DNA of 64,000 nt from Diplolepis rosae (lineage: Eukaryota > Arthropoda > Insecta > Hymenoptera > Diplolepididae), in the NCBI GenBank assembly GCA_030998225.1, contig JAPYXD010000704.1, forward strand, positions 8,122,001 through 8,186,000. Direction: 5' to 3'. The number at the start of each line of letters is the position of its first letter. Position 1 is the first letter of the stretch. Below the pieces are notes generated by a model that saw only the letters and a list, made by a program, of their open reading frames with translations, was not told the origin of the DNA and made no database searches. The position numbers were made by a program, and so were the translations under genes. Shown here piece after piece: positions 39,419 to 51,279 of the stretch.

Positions 39419-40197
39419 TAAGTTAATGAGGAAAACAATTCAAGTCAGCAGCAGTTTGTTTGGAATTAGTAGTAAGAAGCCAGAAAGTGAATCGCGACAC
39501 TGATAAAAGAAAATGTGAAATGCGAAAATCTCAAATCTTAATTGTGAGGAAATGGGGTGTAATGACGTGAAATATTTTCCAGAAAAAGATGCTGACTCTT
39601 ATTACTCTCGGGGGCACAGAACTGAGCCGATCCTTTTAATCCGACCGCGGAAAATGCTGACCCGACAGTTTCACTGCCAATCTGTTACGAATGCGAGAGT
39701 ATTTTCATGTTTTTTTTTCGTCACGCGCTCCTCCTGTGGATTCTCTATTTTTCTGACTCTCTTTTTCCTCCTTATTCTCCAGTGCCTCCAGTTCCGTCGA
39801 CATTCGTATCTCGGAGTATTTACAGCCCTTACAGACAGCAGCATCTCGTTAAGGGTTGAAAAGTAGAGACGACAGACTCTGAAATTTGATACCCACTGAA
39901 ATAGAAAGAGCAGAAAACAGGAACTAAAAGAGAAAACTTGGCAACTGATTCAAGTTCGCAAGCTCAGTCACGCCCATTCCATTTAGGATGCTTTTGGAAT
40001 GTTTAATATGAAAAAGAGCGATTCGCGTAAGCTATTATTCTGTCGCCGAATTGTAATCACGTCTCCATGCAATACTATTGTGAATTCAAACTATAAAAAT
40101 CAAGTACATAATATCTGCCCAACTCCATGACTGAAATATACAAGAGGATTGATAGTGATATTTTAAAAATGAACACAACTAATGATACACGGAGAAA
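39419..40197 (+). other. No confident gene
   Basis: An ATG-initiated 104-codon frame (39552-39866) with one hydrophobic stretch (IFLTLFFLLILQCL) lies in a segment of higher GC. No family is recognised and no splice or promoter context supports it. Confidence 0.3.
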
Positions 40198-40440
40198 AAT
40201 AGTTAAAGTGATTTTACTCAACTCTGTCGATTAAACTTGGGACATAAGGACATTTGAACATTTATTAAAGCCTTGTCGGGTAAAATGAATTTGATAAATA
40301 CCTAATTCACCCAAAGTAAATAACAATAAGCGTTACATAGGAAATAGTAAGAAGTTGAGTAAAACGTTATCGACGACAGGGCATCAACATGCGTCAGTGG
40401 ATTAACATAAAATGAATAAGTATATCACAGACGCTTGAGG
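40198..40440. repeat. Truncated MITE with a CACGGAGAAAAAT end
   Basis: The first 75 bp match the left end of 21828-22102 (CACGGAGAAAAATAGTT, then TTTACTCA and GGGACAT). No matching right end was found. Confidence 0.6.
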
Positions 40441-41261
40441 AGCTTCAAACCCTAGTTGAGTAAAATGAGCATCGGTCGTATTATTTCAACTGACAATGGT
40501 ATGGTTCTCTTAAATAAAAAAAAATTCCTACCTCGAGCATGCCATTAGTCATCCGATACATACATACATAAACATCATACATACATTAACATCATACAAA
40601 TGCATTCACACCATTCAGTCGTAGCCAATCATATTTTTAATCACAAATACACTCAAATATACAACCGTACAAATATAAATCTAATAACAACTTATATATG
40701 CTGTGTTCCATGGCAAATCGGACGGGTTCAGGACTCCATGTTTCCGATTTACTTGAAATTTTAAGGATTGATAGACTAACATAAATGATGAAGAAACCCA
40801 AAATTTGAGATTATTCCATGCATTATTTAAAAAGTTATGGGATGAACAAAACAAAAAAATGTTTTTGTTCTTTTTCAATTATTTAAAAACCGAAACTAGG
40901 AAAAATTCTGAAAAAAATCACACAAACATATCAGTAGATGGCCGATGTAGTAGTATTTTTTGGAAAAAATTTCACTACAAATTTAATAATAAAAAAAATG
41001 TTTTTTGTAACAAATTGATTTTTTGAAAAAACGCCATCTTTGAAAAATCTGAAAAAATTCATAGTGATAGCCCCGAGTATTATTATTCCAGTGGAAACCT
41101 TCAACGGCTTCCTGAACAACAAACACGAAATTTTCTGAAAAATTCAGAGTAACGAAGAAATTTCCAGTTTTCAAATTATCTTTGGCACTTCTGGAAGCGG
41201 TAAGATGTAAATTAATGTGAACATAATATATTAATATTAACATGTACATAATATAAGCAAT
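40441..41261. other. No gene; ACAT microsatellite at about 40556-40600
   Basis: Short ACATACAT runs, then AT-rich sequence. Overlapping frames at 40805-41249 show no recognisable feature. Confidence 0.45.
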
Positions 41262-42008
41262 GAACTTAAACTTTTAGAAAACTTCCAGCTAGCCGTTTTT
41301 TTACGATGTTTGAAGAAATCTTTCTGAAAATTTCAGTGTAGTCGGGTCATAAATAATGTAACTATGGATGATTTCATATGAAATGCTCGGCGCGCGAGCA
41401 GCTCGTCTAGCCATCGCGCGCAGCAGCAACGGAATATTATGCCTTTTTCGAAAATTTATTTAACACTGCAATGGTTCATTGTAAAATTTATTGTTATTTA
41501 ATTATATAAAATATTTATATCGTTAATCATTCTCACGTAACATTCTTCTCGCCATTAATTATCTTCAGACACGTATGGGAAGAATTTGTTAAATGTAAAT
41601 AAACATTTAAAAAGTGAGAGCGTAGAATAAGTATGTAAAAAAAATTATATGTATTATAATCTATTAGTATCTGTTTTGTAATAAATTCTTGAGTAAAAAA
41701 TCTGTGTGTTTCATCATATCGCGTGGATTTTGATGGAAAAATGTTGAGTTTTATACGTGTCTGAAAATAATTAATGGCGAGAAGAATGGCACGTGAGAAT
41801 GATTAACGATATAAATATTTTATATAATCAAATAACAATGAATTGTACAATGTACCATCCCAGTGCTAAAAAAATATCCGAGAAAGGCATAATCAAATCA
41901 TTCATAGTTACAATATTTATGACCCGATTGCACTGAAATTTTTAGAAAAATTTCTTCAAACGTCGAAGAAAAAACGGCTCGCTGGAAGTTTTCTCAAAGT
42001 TTAAGTTC
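41262..42008. mobile_element. Long palindromic fold-back element
   Basis: The left arm (41262-41590) and right arm (41749-42008) are reverse complements with scattered changes. Examples are GAACTTAAACTTT against AAAGTTTAAGTTC, and CACGTAACATTCTTCTCGCC against its complement. The loop is about 160 bp. There is no coding capacity and no clear target duplication. Confidence 0.75.
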
Positions 42009-42715
42009 GTCGCATACTTTTTTCCGCTAAAGTGTCCGAAACCCGGTTACCGATACTCCGCTATTTGTTATTAAATATAAGTGAACAAATGAAATTTTTA
42101 TGTTTTTTATCAACTTTTGAGGAGTTACGCATGTATTCTAAACATACTGTAAAAATTTCAAATCATTTCACCAGTTATTGAGCTAGAATCAGCGAGTTAA
42201 GTTTAAAAAAACATAGAATTTGGGCACGATGATGAATTAAATTTTCATCAATTATTACTTAAATTAATAATTGGATTTATTAATTATATCGGCAAAAAAT
42301 GCCGACGTTTGCCAGGTTGATTTAATGGTATTTTCTATTTTTTAATTTGACATCTTTTTTTTTCCTCCCGCTTTCTATCTGTGGACAATACTTTTGCCGA
42401 ATTTCAAGCGTATTGTACGTGTTATGGGACAAATTACTATTTTGAAATAAAGCTAAAATCTAACGCATACAATGTTATCTGTTTATTTAATTTTAATTTG
42501 CTAACACAATTTTTCAGTGTTTGCATTGACGTTGGAAATAACCAGAAGTAATAGGATATTTATCTAAATTTGCTATAGATGAAAAATCAAATTTCCATCT
42601 TTGTCAACTAGAGAATGGATAGAAAGAGATGGCTACATTTATTGTAGTGTACTTAAATTGCTTTAAAAACCAATTCTAGCAGTAGAATTCATCACAGTTT
42701 GTATAATCTGCAAGT
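42009..42715. other. Region upstream of the protease homologue
   Basis: AT-rich with no other gene. It should contain the promoter, but no convincing TATA or initiator was identified. Confidence 0.4.
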
Positions 42716-45389
42716 ATGAAGAGCATAATTGCTACAATACTTACTTCGCTATTAGCTGCCGCTAACTCTGAAGGTAATTATCATCTTTATTTAAATTTCA
42801 ATTGAGCAACCGGATTCTATAAGGAAAGGCATTGCAATATATTGATAATATTACAATAAAAATGGCTGAGAAAAGGGTTCTGAAAATTTGTTCATCAAAA
42901 AATGACTTGATCACAAAAAACGCGCTGAAGAAGTACTTCGATTCCCTGCAGAGCGGTAGTAAGGTCGTCCATTTACAACCGGCGTTTTCATATTCTATCT
43001 TTTTTCGTCCCTTAGATCCTACTTTTGTTCCTTACGTCTGCTGAACAGCTGTGACAATATGAGTTACATTTGTCCAATGTGCGTCGTTGGCACGCAGCCT
43101 ACGTTTTTGACATGACTAGTGGTCATGTACCTACTATATTCATACATATTATTGATATAACATGTTCGTTATTGCTTTATATACTTCCTTCTCATATAAC
43201 TAAGTGATAAATATGCATCGTTAAAACCAAAACTCTGCACCCAAAAAACTGTTTCTTTGAATCAAAGGAACATTTCTTTGATATACGGTCAAAAAAAACA
43301 ATGTTTTTGAATGAAAGAAAGTTTTGCTGTTTGAAATTTTTTTATGCAAAACAGGCACTAAAGTAGTACTTCGAGCCCCTGTAGAGCGGCTGTAAAGACG
43401 TCCATTTACAACCAGCATGTTCATATTGTATTTGTTATCTTCCTTAAGACCCACTTTCGTTCCTTATGTCCTACTTTTGTTCCTCACGTCCACCGCATTT
43501 CGTATCATATTTATCAATATTGTTGTTATAACATGTTCCTATTCCATCGAGTCGTAATTGGACACTCTCAATAGCATTCTACAGACACTCGAAATACTTC
43601 TTTAGGACGTATTTTGCAAAAAATATCGTGTGTGCCACGGAGATCAAAGAAAGTTTTCTTCGATTCAAAGAAACTGTTTTCTCAGTGTATACATATCCGC
43701 GATGAAACGTAATTTAAGGGCTACCAGCAATAACTCGCCGAACGCTTGAAATCGCCGAAAACTATTGTCCGCACACGAAAAATCGTGATAAACATTTTTT
43801 TTGGTCATTCACAAAAACAAAAATACCGTTTCGTAGAATTTTTCATGACGCATTTTTTATCCTGATACAATTTTTATTCAACCTTAATAGTTTTTTAGAT
43901 AAAAATTAAAAACACTCAATTTTTCGTCATCAAAAATGATCGAAAATCAGTGTTTTTCAAAACATAAATTACTATTGCTTGGTCAATTTTGGACAAAATC
44001 GTTTTTTTTTTATCACTAGTCGTGGAATACTTTAGTGAAGTCAATGAATTAAATGAAACATGTCAAAAAATTGTTCTTTAAACAATATTTTAATGTAAAT
44101 AAAAAACCATGTTTTTGTGGTTGTCCCGGTAGAAAGTTTCTAATAAATTTTCGATTTCTGAAATTACTTTAAAACACTATCCATATTAATGTGGTTGATG
44201 AATTCCAAGCATTTTTTTTACGTATTACACCGAGAAAATAGAGTTGGCTGTTCCATATAATTCTTTGGAATCAAAAGAGCTATCCAGTTTATTGGTTAGC
44301 ACATATACGAGTTGATTAGTGTTACTATTCACAATAGCTACACTAACCAACTCGAGTTTGTGCCAACTCTAGAAATTTTTTAATTAACAAGAGTTTATTC
44401 ACCCTCTTATTTGTGAAGAAATTTACTTCTTTTTAAAAACCTTTTACTAATCAATAAGTGAATTCAACTTATTCATAGTGAACTTATTTATATTGAAGAT
44501 TTCTTATTAATCACAAGTGGACGCATTCATGATAATCCAATAGTACATTTACCTCCTAATTACTTTATATTTTAGTTATTATTTTTTCAATAACTTGACA
44601 TACTGAAATCGCAATTACCGACACCATGCTATCCACTCTTTTAAATGTAATTCCGTACAAACTCTAAAAACGTCTCAACTTAGTTTTATACTCATTAAAA
44701 TATATTTATTTTGAAATTTTTAGCTCGAAGTTTGCGTTTTTTGAATTATTTTTTGCAACTTTTATTAACTTGAGGGATAGTTTACTCGCAAAAACTTTTT
44801 TTTCTTAATCAAGAAAATTGTGCTTTTTAATGTTGATTGCAACACGAATTTCCCTATTAGTCTGATCAAAATAATTGGAGGTAGACACATTGTGATTTTC
44901 CCCTCGACATCTTGATTACATTTTCAAATTGAGCACTTAGAAGAAGGTCGTAATATAAACGATCATATAACTCAGTCCGATATTAGCTACAAAAATGAAA
45001 AATAAAGCCTGTAGTTTGTAGTTTTTATAATTTCCGTGAAATTGTTTTTATGATATTCAATTACATGTCAAAAATGCGACTTATAGTTATAAATTTTATG
45101 TCTTTATCTGTTGTGAACAGGATCTCAAATGACGGAGCTAAACCAACTGAGAGGGAAGAATCCAAGTGACAATAGCAAATCAAGCCTTCTAGTAAATTTA
45201 GTGGGGTGTCGGCCTGGTAAAAAATGTAATGGGATGATGATTAATTCTTGGACATTGGCAACTGCTAGTATTTGTGTTTCTAGCGACTTTCCTTATCCCA
45301 GAATAAAAGTACAGTACAGCGAATCGTACCCACAAGAATTTTATAATATTAATCAAACCATTCACCGTTATGACGTTGCAATAGCAAAA
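42716..45389 (+). CDS. Secreted serine-protease homologue (two exons seen, partial)
   Basis: Exon 1 is 42716-42773: an ATG, a hydrophobic signal peptide of about 16 residues (MKSIIATILTSLLAAA), and a GTAATT donor in phase 1. Exon 2 is 45121-45389, after an AACAG acceptor and before GTAAGT. It encodes the start of a chymotrypsin fold: CNGMMINSW resembles the CGGSLIS..W block, then LATASIC stands where LTAAHC carries the catalytic His, then YDVAIAKV resembles the catalytic-Asp DIALIKL block. His is replaced by Ser and the Asp is retained, so the product is probably a non-catalytic homologue. Later exons with the Ser site were not found. Such homologues occur in insect immunity and venoms, but which applies here is unknown. 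Confidence 0.6.
42774..45120 (+). other. Intron of the protease homologue
   Basis: About 2.35 kb. It holds a duplicated segment of about 200 bp (42910-43150 and 43350-43560, sharing CGTCCATTTACAACC and CCTACTTTTGTTCCT). It also holds a MITE-like element (43238-43687) and a hairpin (about 44302-44366, GCACA..GAGTTG against CAACTC..TGTGC). An isolated CACCGAGAAAAT end lies at 44228. Confidence 0.5.
43238..43687. mobile_element. MITE-like element in the intron
   Basis: The left end CACCCAAAAAACTGTTTCTT faces AAGAAACTGTTTTCTCAGTG-like sequence at the right end. Inside is the second copy of the duplicated segment. Confidence 0.55.
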
Positions 45390-45738
45390 GTAAGTAGTTT
45401 CACACAATAATTTTTTTACCTTCGAATTGTACGAAAATCGAAATGTCATTTTAACCATAATTTTTACCGCAATAGATAATCAGATTTATTCCAAATTCTA
45501 AAAAATACAACATACAACAGATAAAATTCAAATATATACATCATTTTTTGCCTAAGTGTCTTTACTTTCATGTGATAAACGGATTTCACATAGATTGCGA
45601 TTGACGCCTGGTGTTCACTTGTTTTTCTCTAGCTTCCCTGCTTAAAAAACTGTTGGAACCATGGTTGAAACCAGGTAAAACGCCATTTAGAACCCGGCTA
45701 GGTTACATGGATAATTGGTACGCAAATTATACTATTTT
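45390..45738. other. No gene recognised
   Basis: Sequence after the exon-2 donor. No further protease exon is visible. Confidence 0.45.
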
Positions 45739-46175
45739 ATGTGCCTCCGGCGCATAAACGCGTTTTTACGCTAAAGTTGAGAGTAGCGTAATGTTGTGTA
45801 TTACGATACAGAGGAACATAATGTAAAAATTGAACTGCGCATGCGCCTATTACGATACAGTGGATCGTAACCTTCTTCGTACAGCGGTGGCACTGTACTG
45901 ACAAAGCCTTGTACATTTGACCTGCGCATGCGTCTATTACAATACGCTACTACTACACAAGATCGAGAAAATCAACATGGTCGGAAGTATTCACGAAATG
46001 TCAAGTGAGATGGGCGATAATCACGGCAATTTCGACCTTTCCAGATTGGATTCGAGTGTACGCATAAAAACTCGTAAATGCGCCGAAATCACATAAAATA
46101 GAATATGTGCCAATGCACACAATTCGGGTAATTACGGGACTCGCTTAAAATGCTCGCAGGACTGATCGCGCCTCG
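45739..46175 (+). repeat. Repeated promoter-like block, copy 2
   Basis: Diverged copy of 520-960 with two NRF-1-like palindromes, TGCGCATGCGC (45836-45846) and TGCGCATGCGT (45923-45933). The ATGGTCGG segment recurs near 45978. After 46175 it continues with a GCTCGCAGGACTGATCGCG segment and its near complement, a short hairpin. Confidence 0.5.
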
Positions 46176-46332
46176 GCTTCGATCTCCTGCGAGCATTGTC
46201 GCTCGTCGCGTGAAAACCCTCATTATGTGCCTAGGCAACTATTAATTTGAAAACTGGACCTAACAGGGTATACCTGGCTATCGTCCGGGATTGTTAGATG
46301 AAAATTATTCTTCCAAAGTGCACTTTGGGTGT
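46176..46332. repeat. First unit of a short tandem repeat, split by the piggyBac MITE
   Basis: CAAAGTGCACTTTGGGTGTT (46315-46334) and, beyond the insertion, GGGTCTAGCGTGGTTGTATC together match 47132-47180 (CAAAGTACACTCTGGGTATC, GGATCTACCGTGGTTCTATC). Confidence 0.55.
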
Positions 46333-46336
46333 TTAA

Positions 46337-47017
46337 CCTTTTAGCTGCGCCGGTGGTCGATACATCGACCACTCAAGAGGCACAAAATATTAATGCTTTT
46401 AGACAAAATTTGATGTTTTGAATACGCAAAAAATAGCTTTAAAATTCCTCGAAACATTGTCGACCTTGAAAATCGGTATTTCAAGGTCAAATTTAATTTA
46501 TAGTAGGAACGAGGATTTCAGAGTGTTTTCTTACGTAATTTGATGGACTGAATACGAAAAAAATACTGAAAAAAATTTCTGAGGTATCCTTGACCTTGAT
46601 AATCTACAGTCAAGGTCACATTTCATTTTCGGCATAAGGGAAAGTTGGAAACGGCTTTTCAGCGTCATTGATGCGCTAATAAATACATACATACGAAAAC
46701 CTTATAAAAACTTGGCTTATATTAGAAATAAAATTTGACCTTGAATTGGCGATTTTTAAGGTCAAGGGTGTCTGTGGGAATTTTTTACTATTTTTTTGAT
46801 ATTCAGCGCTTGAAATTACATAGAAATACCCTCTCAAACCTTTATGACAAATGAGACAAATTTTTTACATTGCACTTTACGTTGCCTGCGGGGCTGGTCG
46901 ATGTATCAACCAGCAGTCAGGTCGGGGACTCTACCTGAGATATCCAGTGATTTTATGTATAAATTTTGCATTTTATAAGAGGTCGATTCGTACTGAAATT
47001 TCCCCGCAGCTAAAAGG
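46337..47017. mobile_element. piggyBac-type MITE
   Basis: Ends CCTTTTAGCTGCG and CGCAGCTAAAAGG are flanked by TTAA on both sides (46333-46336 and 47018-47021). The TTAA target and CCTTT start are typical of piggyBac. Just inside the left end is the perfect palindrome GTGGTCGATACATCGACCAC-like, with a diverged partner near the right end (GGTCGATGTATCAACC). GACCTTGA/TCAAGGTC words recur internally. It is non-coding, 681 bp. Confidence 0.9.
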
Positions 47018-48240
47018 TTAAACGGGTCTAGCGTGGTTGTATCAGGTATCTAAGGAATCATAGGTGCGGGCGTCTATCAGCGTCTAAACTGTCCCTAGCG
47101 GGGACATAGATTGACAAATTTGGTCAAAGTACACTCTGGGTATCTAAGCGGATCTACCGTGGTTCTATCAGATATCTTTTGAATCGAAGGTCTGAGCGTC
47201 AAAATGAATCTAAATGGATTATTATTATGGGTATTTCTCCACAAATGAGTCACTTTTATGTCTTTGACGTTTTGTATCAGGGGCATTTGTAACCTGAACT
47301 TGAATGAAAAAAGTCCTGCAGTGCAGGTCAGGTAAATTTATATAAAAGCGAAGTTCAATCCTATAGACCGTTATAAAATTAGTGATCCTGCTAGAATCCC
47401 GTTGACGATGTTTCGAGTGAAACATTTTTAACGGATCAAGCTAAAAAATTCAAAAAACGAAGATCTTCTACTCGAACCACGACTCTACGGATTCTTGATC
47501 GCAGTCATAAGAATCAATTTGGGAACAAGACTTTCAGGTGATCTACAGATTTAAGGTAAAGGATCTGAGAATCCTCCAAAGAAAAAAAAAAGAGCATGCC
47601 GCACTGAGCGATAAGACTTTGTATACAAACGACAAGGGAGCAGTCCACAGCAAAGAAGAAAATAAAGGATCGTGAATATTATTTTAGAAATTCAAGAAAT
47701 CTTCGAAAATCTGTATAAAATATGTCTCAAGTATAAGTCCTTGCATTTGTCGAACAGTAACTGAACCACCACGGCAGTCAGGCAAGCAAAGTGAGAATAT
47801 TTTCCGGTGATAGACTGACGTCAGTAGGTACGATGTGGTGCTCCATACCCTCTATCTTCTCCAACAAAACAAAGAAAACTACTCTGAACTTGAGGTATTG
47901 TTGTCTTCTCTCACAAATCGGGGTGCTTTATTATCGTAAGTCCCCTCGCTTCTCACCAATTCAGAATTTTCTCAATCCTCATCGCTATCATCATTAATCA
48001 CTGCAGTGCAATGGTTTTTCTTAAACATTTCGCTGAGTACTTGTGATGGCTGAAGAATTTTCTACAAATACCTAGCACGAAAAAGGTAATATACGATGAC
48101 AGCAATGTGTGAGCAGCAACCAACTGTTCGTCTGCCTTAGCACACTCGCATGCATAGTGTGTTACCCCGGAAACACCGAAGCTGTTAGGTCTGTATTCTA
48201 TAAAATATCTATATGATGCTCGAGAAATGTGTCAGGATTG
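47018..48240. other. No gene recognised
   Basis: The second tandem unit lies at 47130-47220. The rest holds short overlapping frames without recognisable features. Confidence 0.45.
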
Positions 48241-49474
48241 TACTTTGAACTTAAGTACATTGGGTTCTTCTTTTACGTACTCAAGGCTCAGACTGCAGCC
48301 TTTTGTCGTAAGCATTATTAAAAAAATGATGGCACTTTAAAATAGATCCCAATATTTCGTAACAACTTGTTATCTACTTTATGGTCCAGAAGACGATACT
48401 TTTATTTGAGTAAACCATGAACAGCTTCAACCACCCATCGAATTTTAGTCACAAATCGTGACTGGTTTGCTTTCTTTTACCTTTTAAAGCAGGTATCAGT
48501 ACTTTGAAATATTTTTTTTCATATCTCTAACTACGTCACGGAAACCCTGATCAAGAACAAAAACATCATTCGTCCTAAAAAACTTGCATAAACCATTTGG
48601 ATCCTCAAGGATGGTTTTCACAATATCCGCATCATTTTGGTTTGCAGGATACGGCCCAAGCATGTCCATTACGTATCCATCAGTCGTACAGATAACGAAG
48701 GGCTTATAAAGAAGAACTTTCTTCTGTCCATAAAAAGATTTTCGTTGATACTCATTATTTGTACTTTTCTAATGACGCGCATACGTAACATCATAAATCA
48801 GGAGAAAATTATCCTGAACATCAAACAATTTTTTTGCAATTTCTGTTGTGTGGTTTTGAATAAGATTATCCCTGTTAAAAGAATTTGAGGCAAAATGAAG
48901 TGGCAGGACGTTTTTTGCAAAAAATTGAATTATACTTTTAGAATATTCCGAAATTGACTGTTCATTATTTATGTTGAATATAGAAGCTAATAGTTTATTG
49001 GAATTTCCTGTACGTAGTTTAAAACGAAACACAATAAGAGCTTGGATCACTGAACGAGATTGACTATTACGCAATGAAGTCATTAAGTCTTTTATTTCAA
49101 AAAGATTTCTCAAGGATAACCCATTAAAAATTTAAATTTATTTTCTTGAAAGAATGAATTCGCCGATTCTGTCAAGCAATGTCGAATAACATTTGATGGA
49201 AAGAGTTTCCATTATTTTGGATAACTATGATGCGCTGAGGCTTGCAGTGTTGGCCAAGATCTTCCTCATATATTCGATTTTTTAAAATATGAGTTGTGCA
49301 ACACCGATTTCCAGGTGGTATGAAGATTTTCTTTTTGATATACGATTGGATTCGCACTTCGTCAGGAATGAGAGTTAAATTTTGTATAGAGAAACAAATG
49401 CAACAGTATTTATGAGCGACAACTGTCCTCTGGATAATAATTTCAAAATACTCAGTCTCAAAAATAGCTTCCAT
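48241..49474 (-). pseudogene. PIF/Harbinger-ISL2EU-type DDE transposase, broken
   Basis: Reading on the minus strand: a Cys-rich head (CCICFS, PPGNRCCTTHI), then LRNSQSRSVIQALIVFRFKL, TTEIAKKLFDVQDNFLLIYD with the first catalytic Asp region, NNEYQRKSFYGQKK, ICTTDGYVMDMLGPYPANQN, FVLDQGFRDV with the second Asp, and TKIRWVVEAVHG with the final Glu. This is the DDE_Tnp_4 fold. Stops and shifts separate the pieces (near 49130, 48770, 48500, 48430). It is dead. No THAP head is seen in this copy. Confidence 0.8.
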
Positions 49475-49550
49475 CGATTTAATCTTAACTTTAAATGTTG
49501 GGTCACCGGAAGTTGCATCAGAGGGAGCAAAATCTGTTTCAATTTCATTT

Positions 49551-50770
49551 TACAATTTTCTTCAGCTAGTAAATCTGCGATAATTAAAGGACTTATTTTA
49601 TGATAATGTAAAATTGTGTTGCAAAATTCCTACAATTTGAATTTTTATGATAGCATTTTTGATATCTTGTCGATAAAACAGAGATAATCAATTTTTCAAG
49701 TGTGCAGTAAAGGAAATTAGCTTTGTCCTTAATATGGTGAACCGATCACATGTTGTGTACTATGTGAAATAAGTATTAAAAGCAATTAAGTAATAATTAA
49801 ACGCCACATTAAAATGTTCTTAGACCATTAACCCGTGCAGAAATTTCGGTGGGGCGCCGATCGGGAAAAATGTGGCCCCGGTTGGGTAATCTGTCTAGCG
49901 CCAGACCAGTAATGAAACGCCCTACCCGATCGGGACCAGATCTGGGCCTATAAAATGGGGGCCCGGTCTGGCCCAGATATGGCCCCTTCTAATTTTGTAT
50001 TTCTAAAAATAGTAAAATTTAAAAGGTTTTGGTTTATTAACAATAAATAGCTGTTTCAAAAAAATGTTTTCATAAATTCAGATAAGTGATGCAACAGTAT
50101 AATCAAAAGTATACAAACAATATAATCTTTAAGCCCATCTTCTTAGTCCGTAGAACTTTTCGATTCTTCTGAATCTAAAAATAAATTACATTAGTAATAA
50201 TTTTCTTTCTAAAAAATTCACTTTGGAAAATTGAATATCTTTTCAAATTACCGTTGATAAAAAAATATGCCAAGTAATAATTTAGTTCATTACAATGTTA
50301 GGATTTATGTAATGAATTTAGTGAATTAACTTAGCTTGATCTACAATGCGGATATAAGAAATTTCACCAACGATTCTGTGCTTCCGAACTCGCCATGGAC
50401 TTTTATGCATTTGGCATAGTCACTACAATATCACGACCGCAACAAAAAATTTGAAAATAATCTTGTCTATCATAATCCGATGTGGTGCCGACACGGGCCA
50501 CACCATGTGCCCCCCTGCGGCCACATGTGGAAAATCCGATCGGGCCCGGATCGGAACTTGGGAACAAGTTTGGCAATTTCTGCACGGGAAATAATTATAG
50601 AAACCATATAAACATTTTACATTATCATAAAATAAGTCCTTTAATTATCGCAGATTTACTAGCTGAAGAAAATTGTAAAATGTTTATATGTTTTCTATGA
50701 TTATTTAATGCTCTAAGAACATTTTAATATGGCGTTTATTAATTACTTGATGAAATTCAATGATAAAGAA
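49551..50770. repeat. Nested inverted repeats around the CCCGTGCAG element
   Basis: Two pairs of arms flank the central element. One is 49551-49614 with 50614-50679 (CTTCAGCTAGTAAATCTGCG and complement). The other is about 49785-49830 with 50703-50750 (TTAAAATGTTCTTAGA and complement). The right half also contains AAACATATAAACATTTTA-like inverted ends. This is most simply one fold-back element interrupted by others. Confidence 0.55.
49832..50588. mobile_element. MITE with CCCGTGCAGAAATT ends
   Basis: The terminal repeats CCCGTGCAGAAATT and AATTTCTGCACGGG are perfect. GC-rich GATCGGG and GGGCCCGG words lie near both ends. The left flank is TTAA but the right is not, so the superfamily is unclear. 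A partial copy lies at 27068-27332. It is non-coding, 757 bp. Confidence 0.75.
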
Positions 50771-50986
50771 GCCATTAAAAGCCGCACCTATCAAATCATT
50801 TTTTTTTTCTATTTATATATTTTTTTTCTTGCGCTTCGTTTTAAAATTTTTCCTCTTACCTTCATAACAGTTTTGTCCCTATTTTACGGAGAAGATCCCG
50901 TGATTTTTCCAATCCTTATAAAAAATGTTTAGGGATACAATTGTGTCTTTATCTCTTTATGTTACTAAGAAATCATGCCTTTTGTG

Positions 50987-51273
50987 ACCACTACCGGGAC
51001 CAATTTTTTTTTTCAATCAACTGTAAAATGACAGTTTCGTGCTATGTATTATCGACCATTTTCATTAATCGAGTACTTTTCTATAATTAATATTTAAGCT
51101 TTTAAAAAATCGAAAACTACAAAAATCTTAATTTTTACATAAAATTGATGCTCGCGACCTCTACATTTTTTTTTTAATCTGAAAAAATTAGGTAAGTATT
51201 TTCTCACTTACAGAAACCAATTGTCGCGATACGGCCGCGGACAAACAAAAAAAAGTTTTTTGTGAAACACCCT
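50987..51273 (+). repeat. Repeat shared with 63705-64000 (inverted)
   Basis: It runs from ACTACCGGGACCAAT to GTGAAACACCCTA and matches the window end in opposite orientation almost throughout, including CGATACGGCCGCGGACAAAC. The end TAGGGTGTTTCAC is probably a terminus. No coding frame. Confidence 0.8.
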
Positions 51274-51279
51274 AATAAA

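Noticed and set aside
40805..41249. Overlapping open frames as a gene
   Set aside because: They are low-complexity Lys/Phe/Asn-rich translations of AT-rich DNA on both strands, with no family resemblance.
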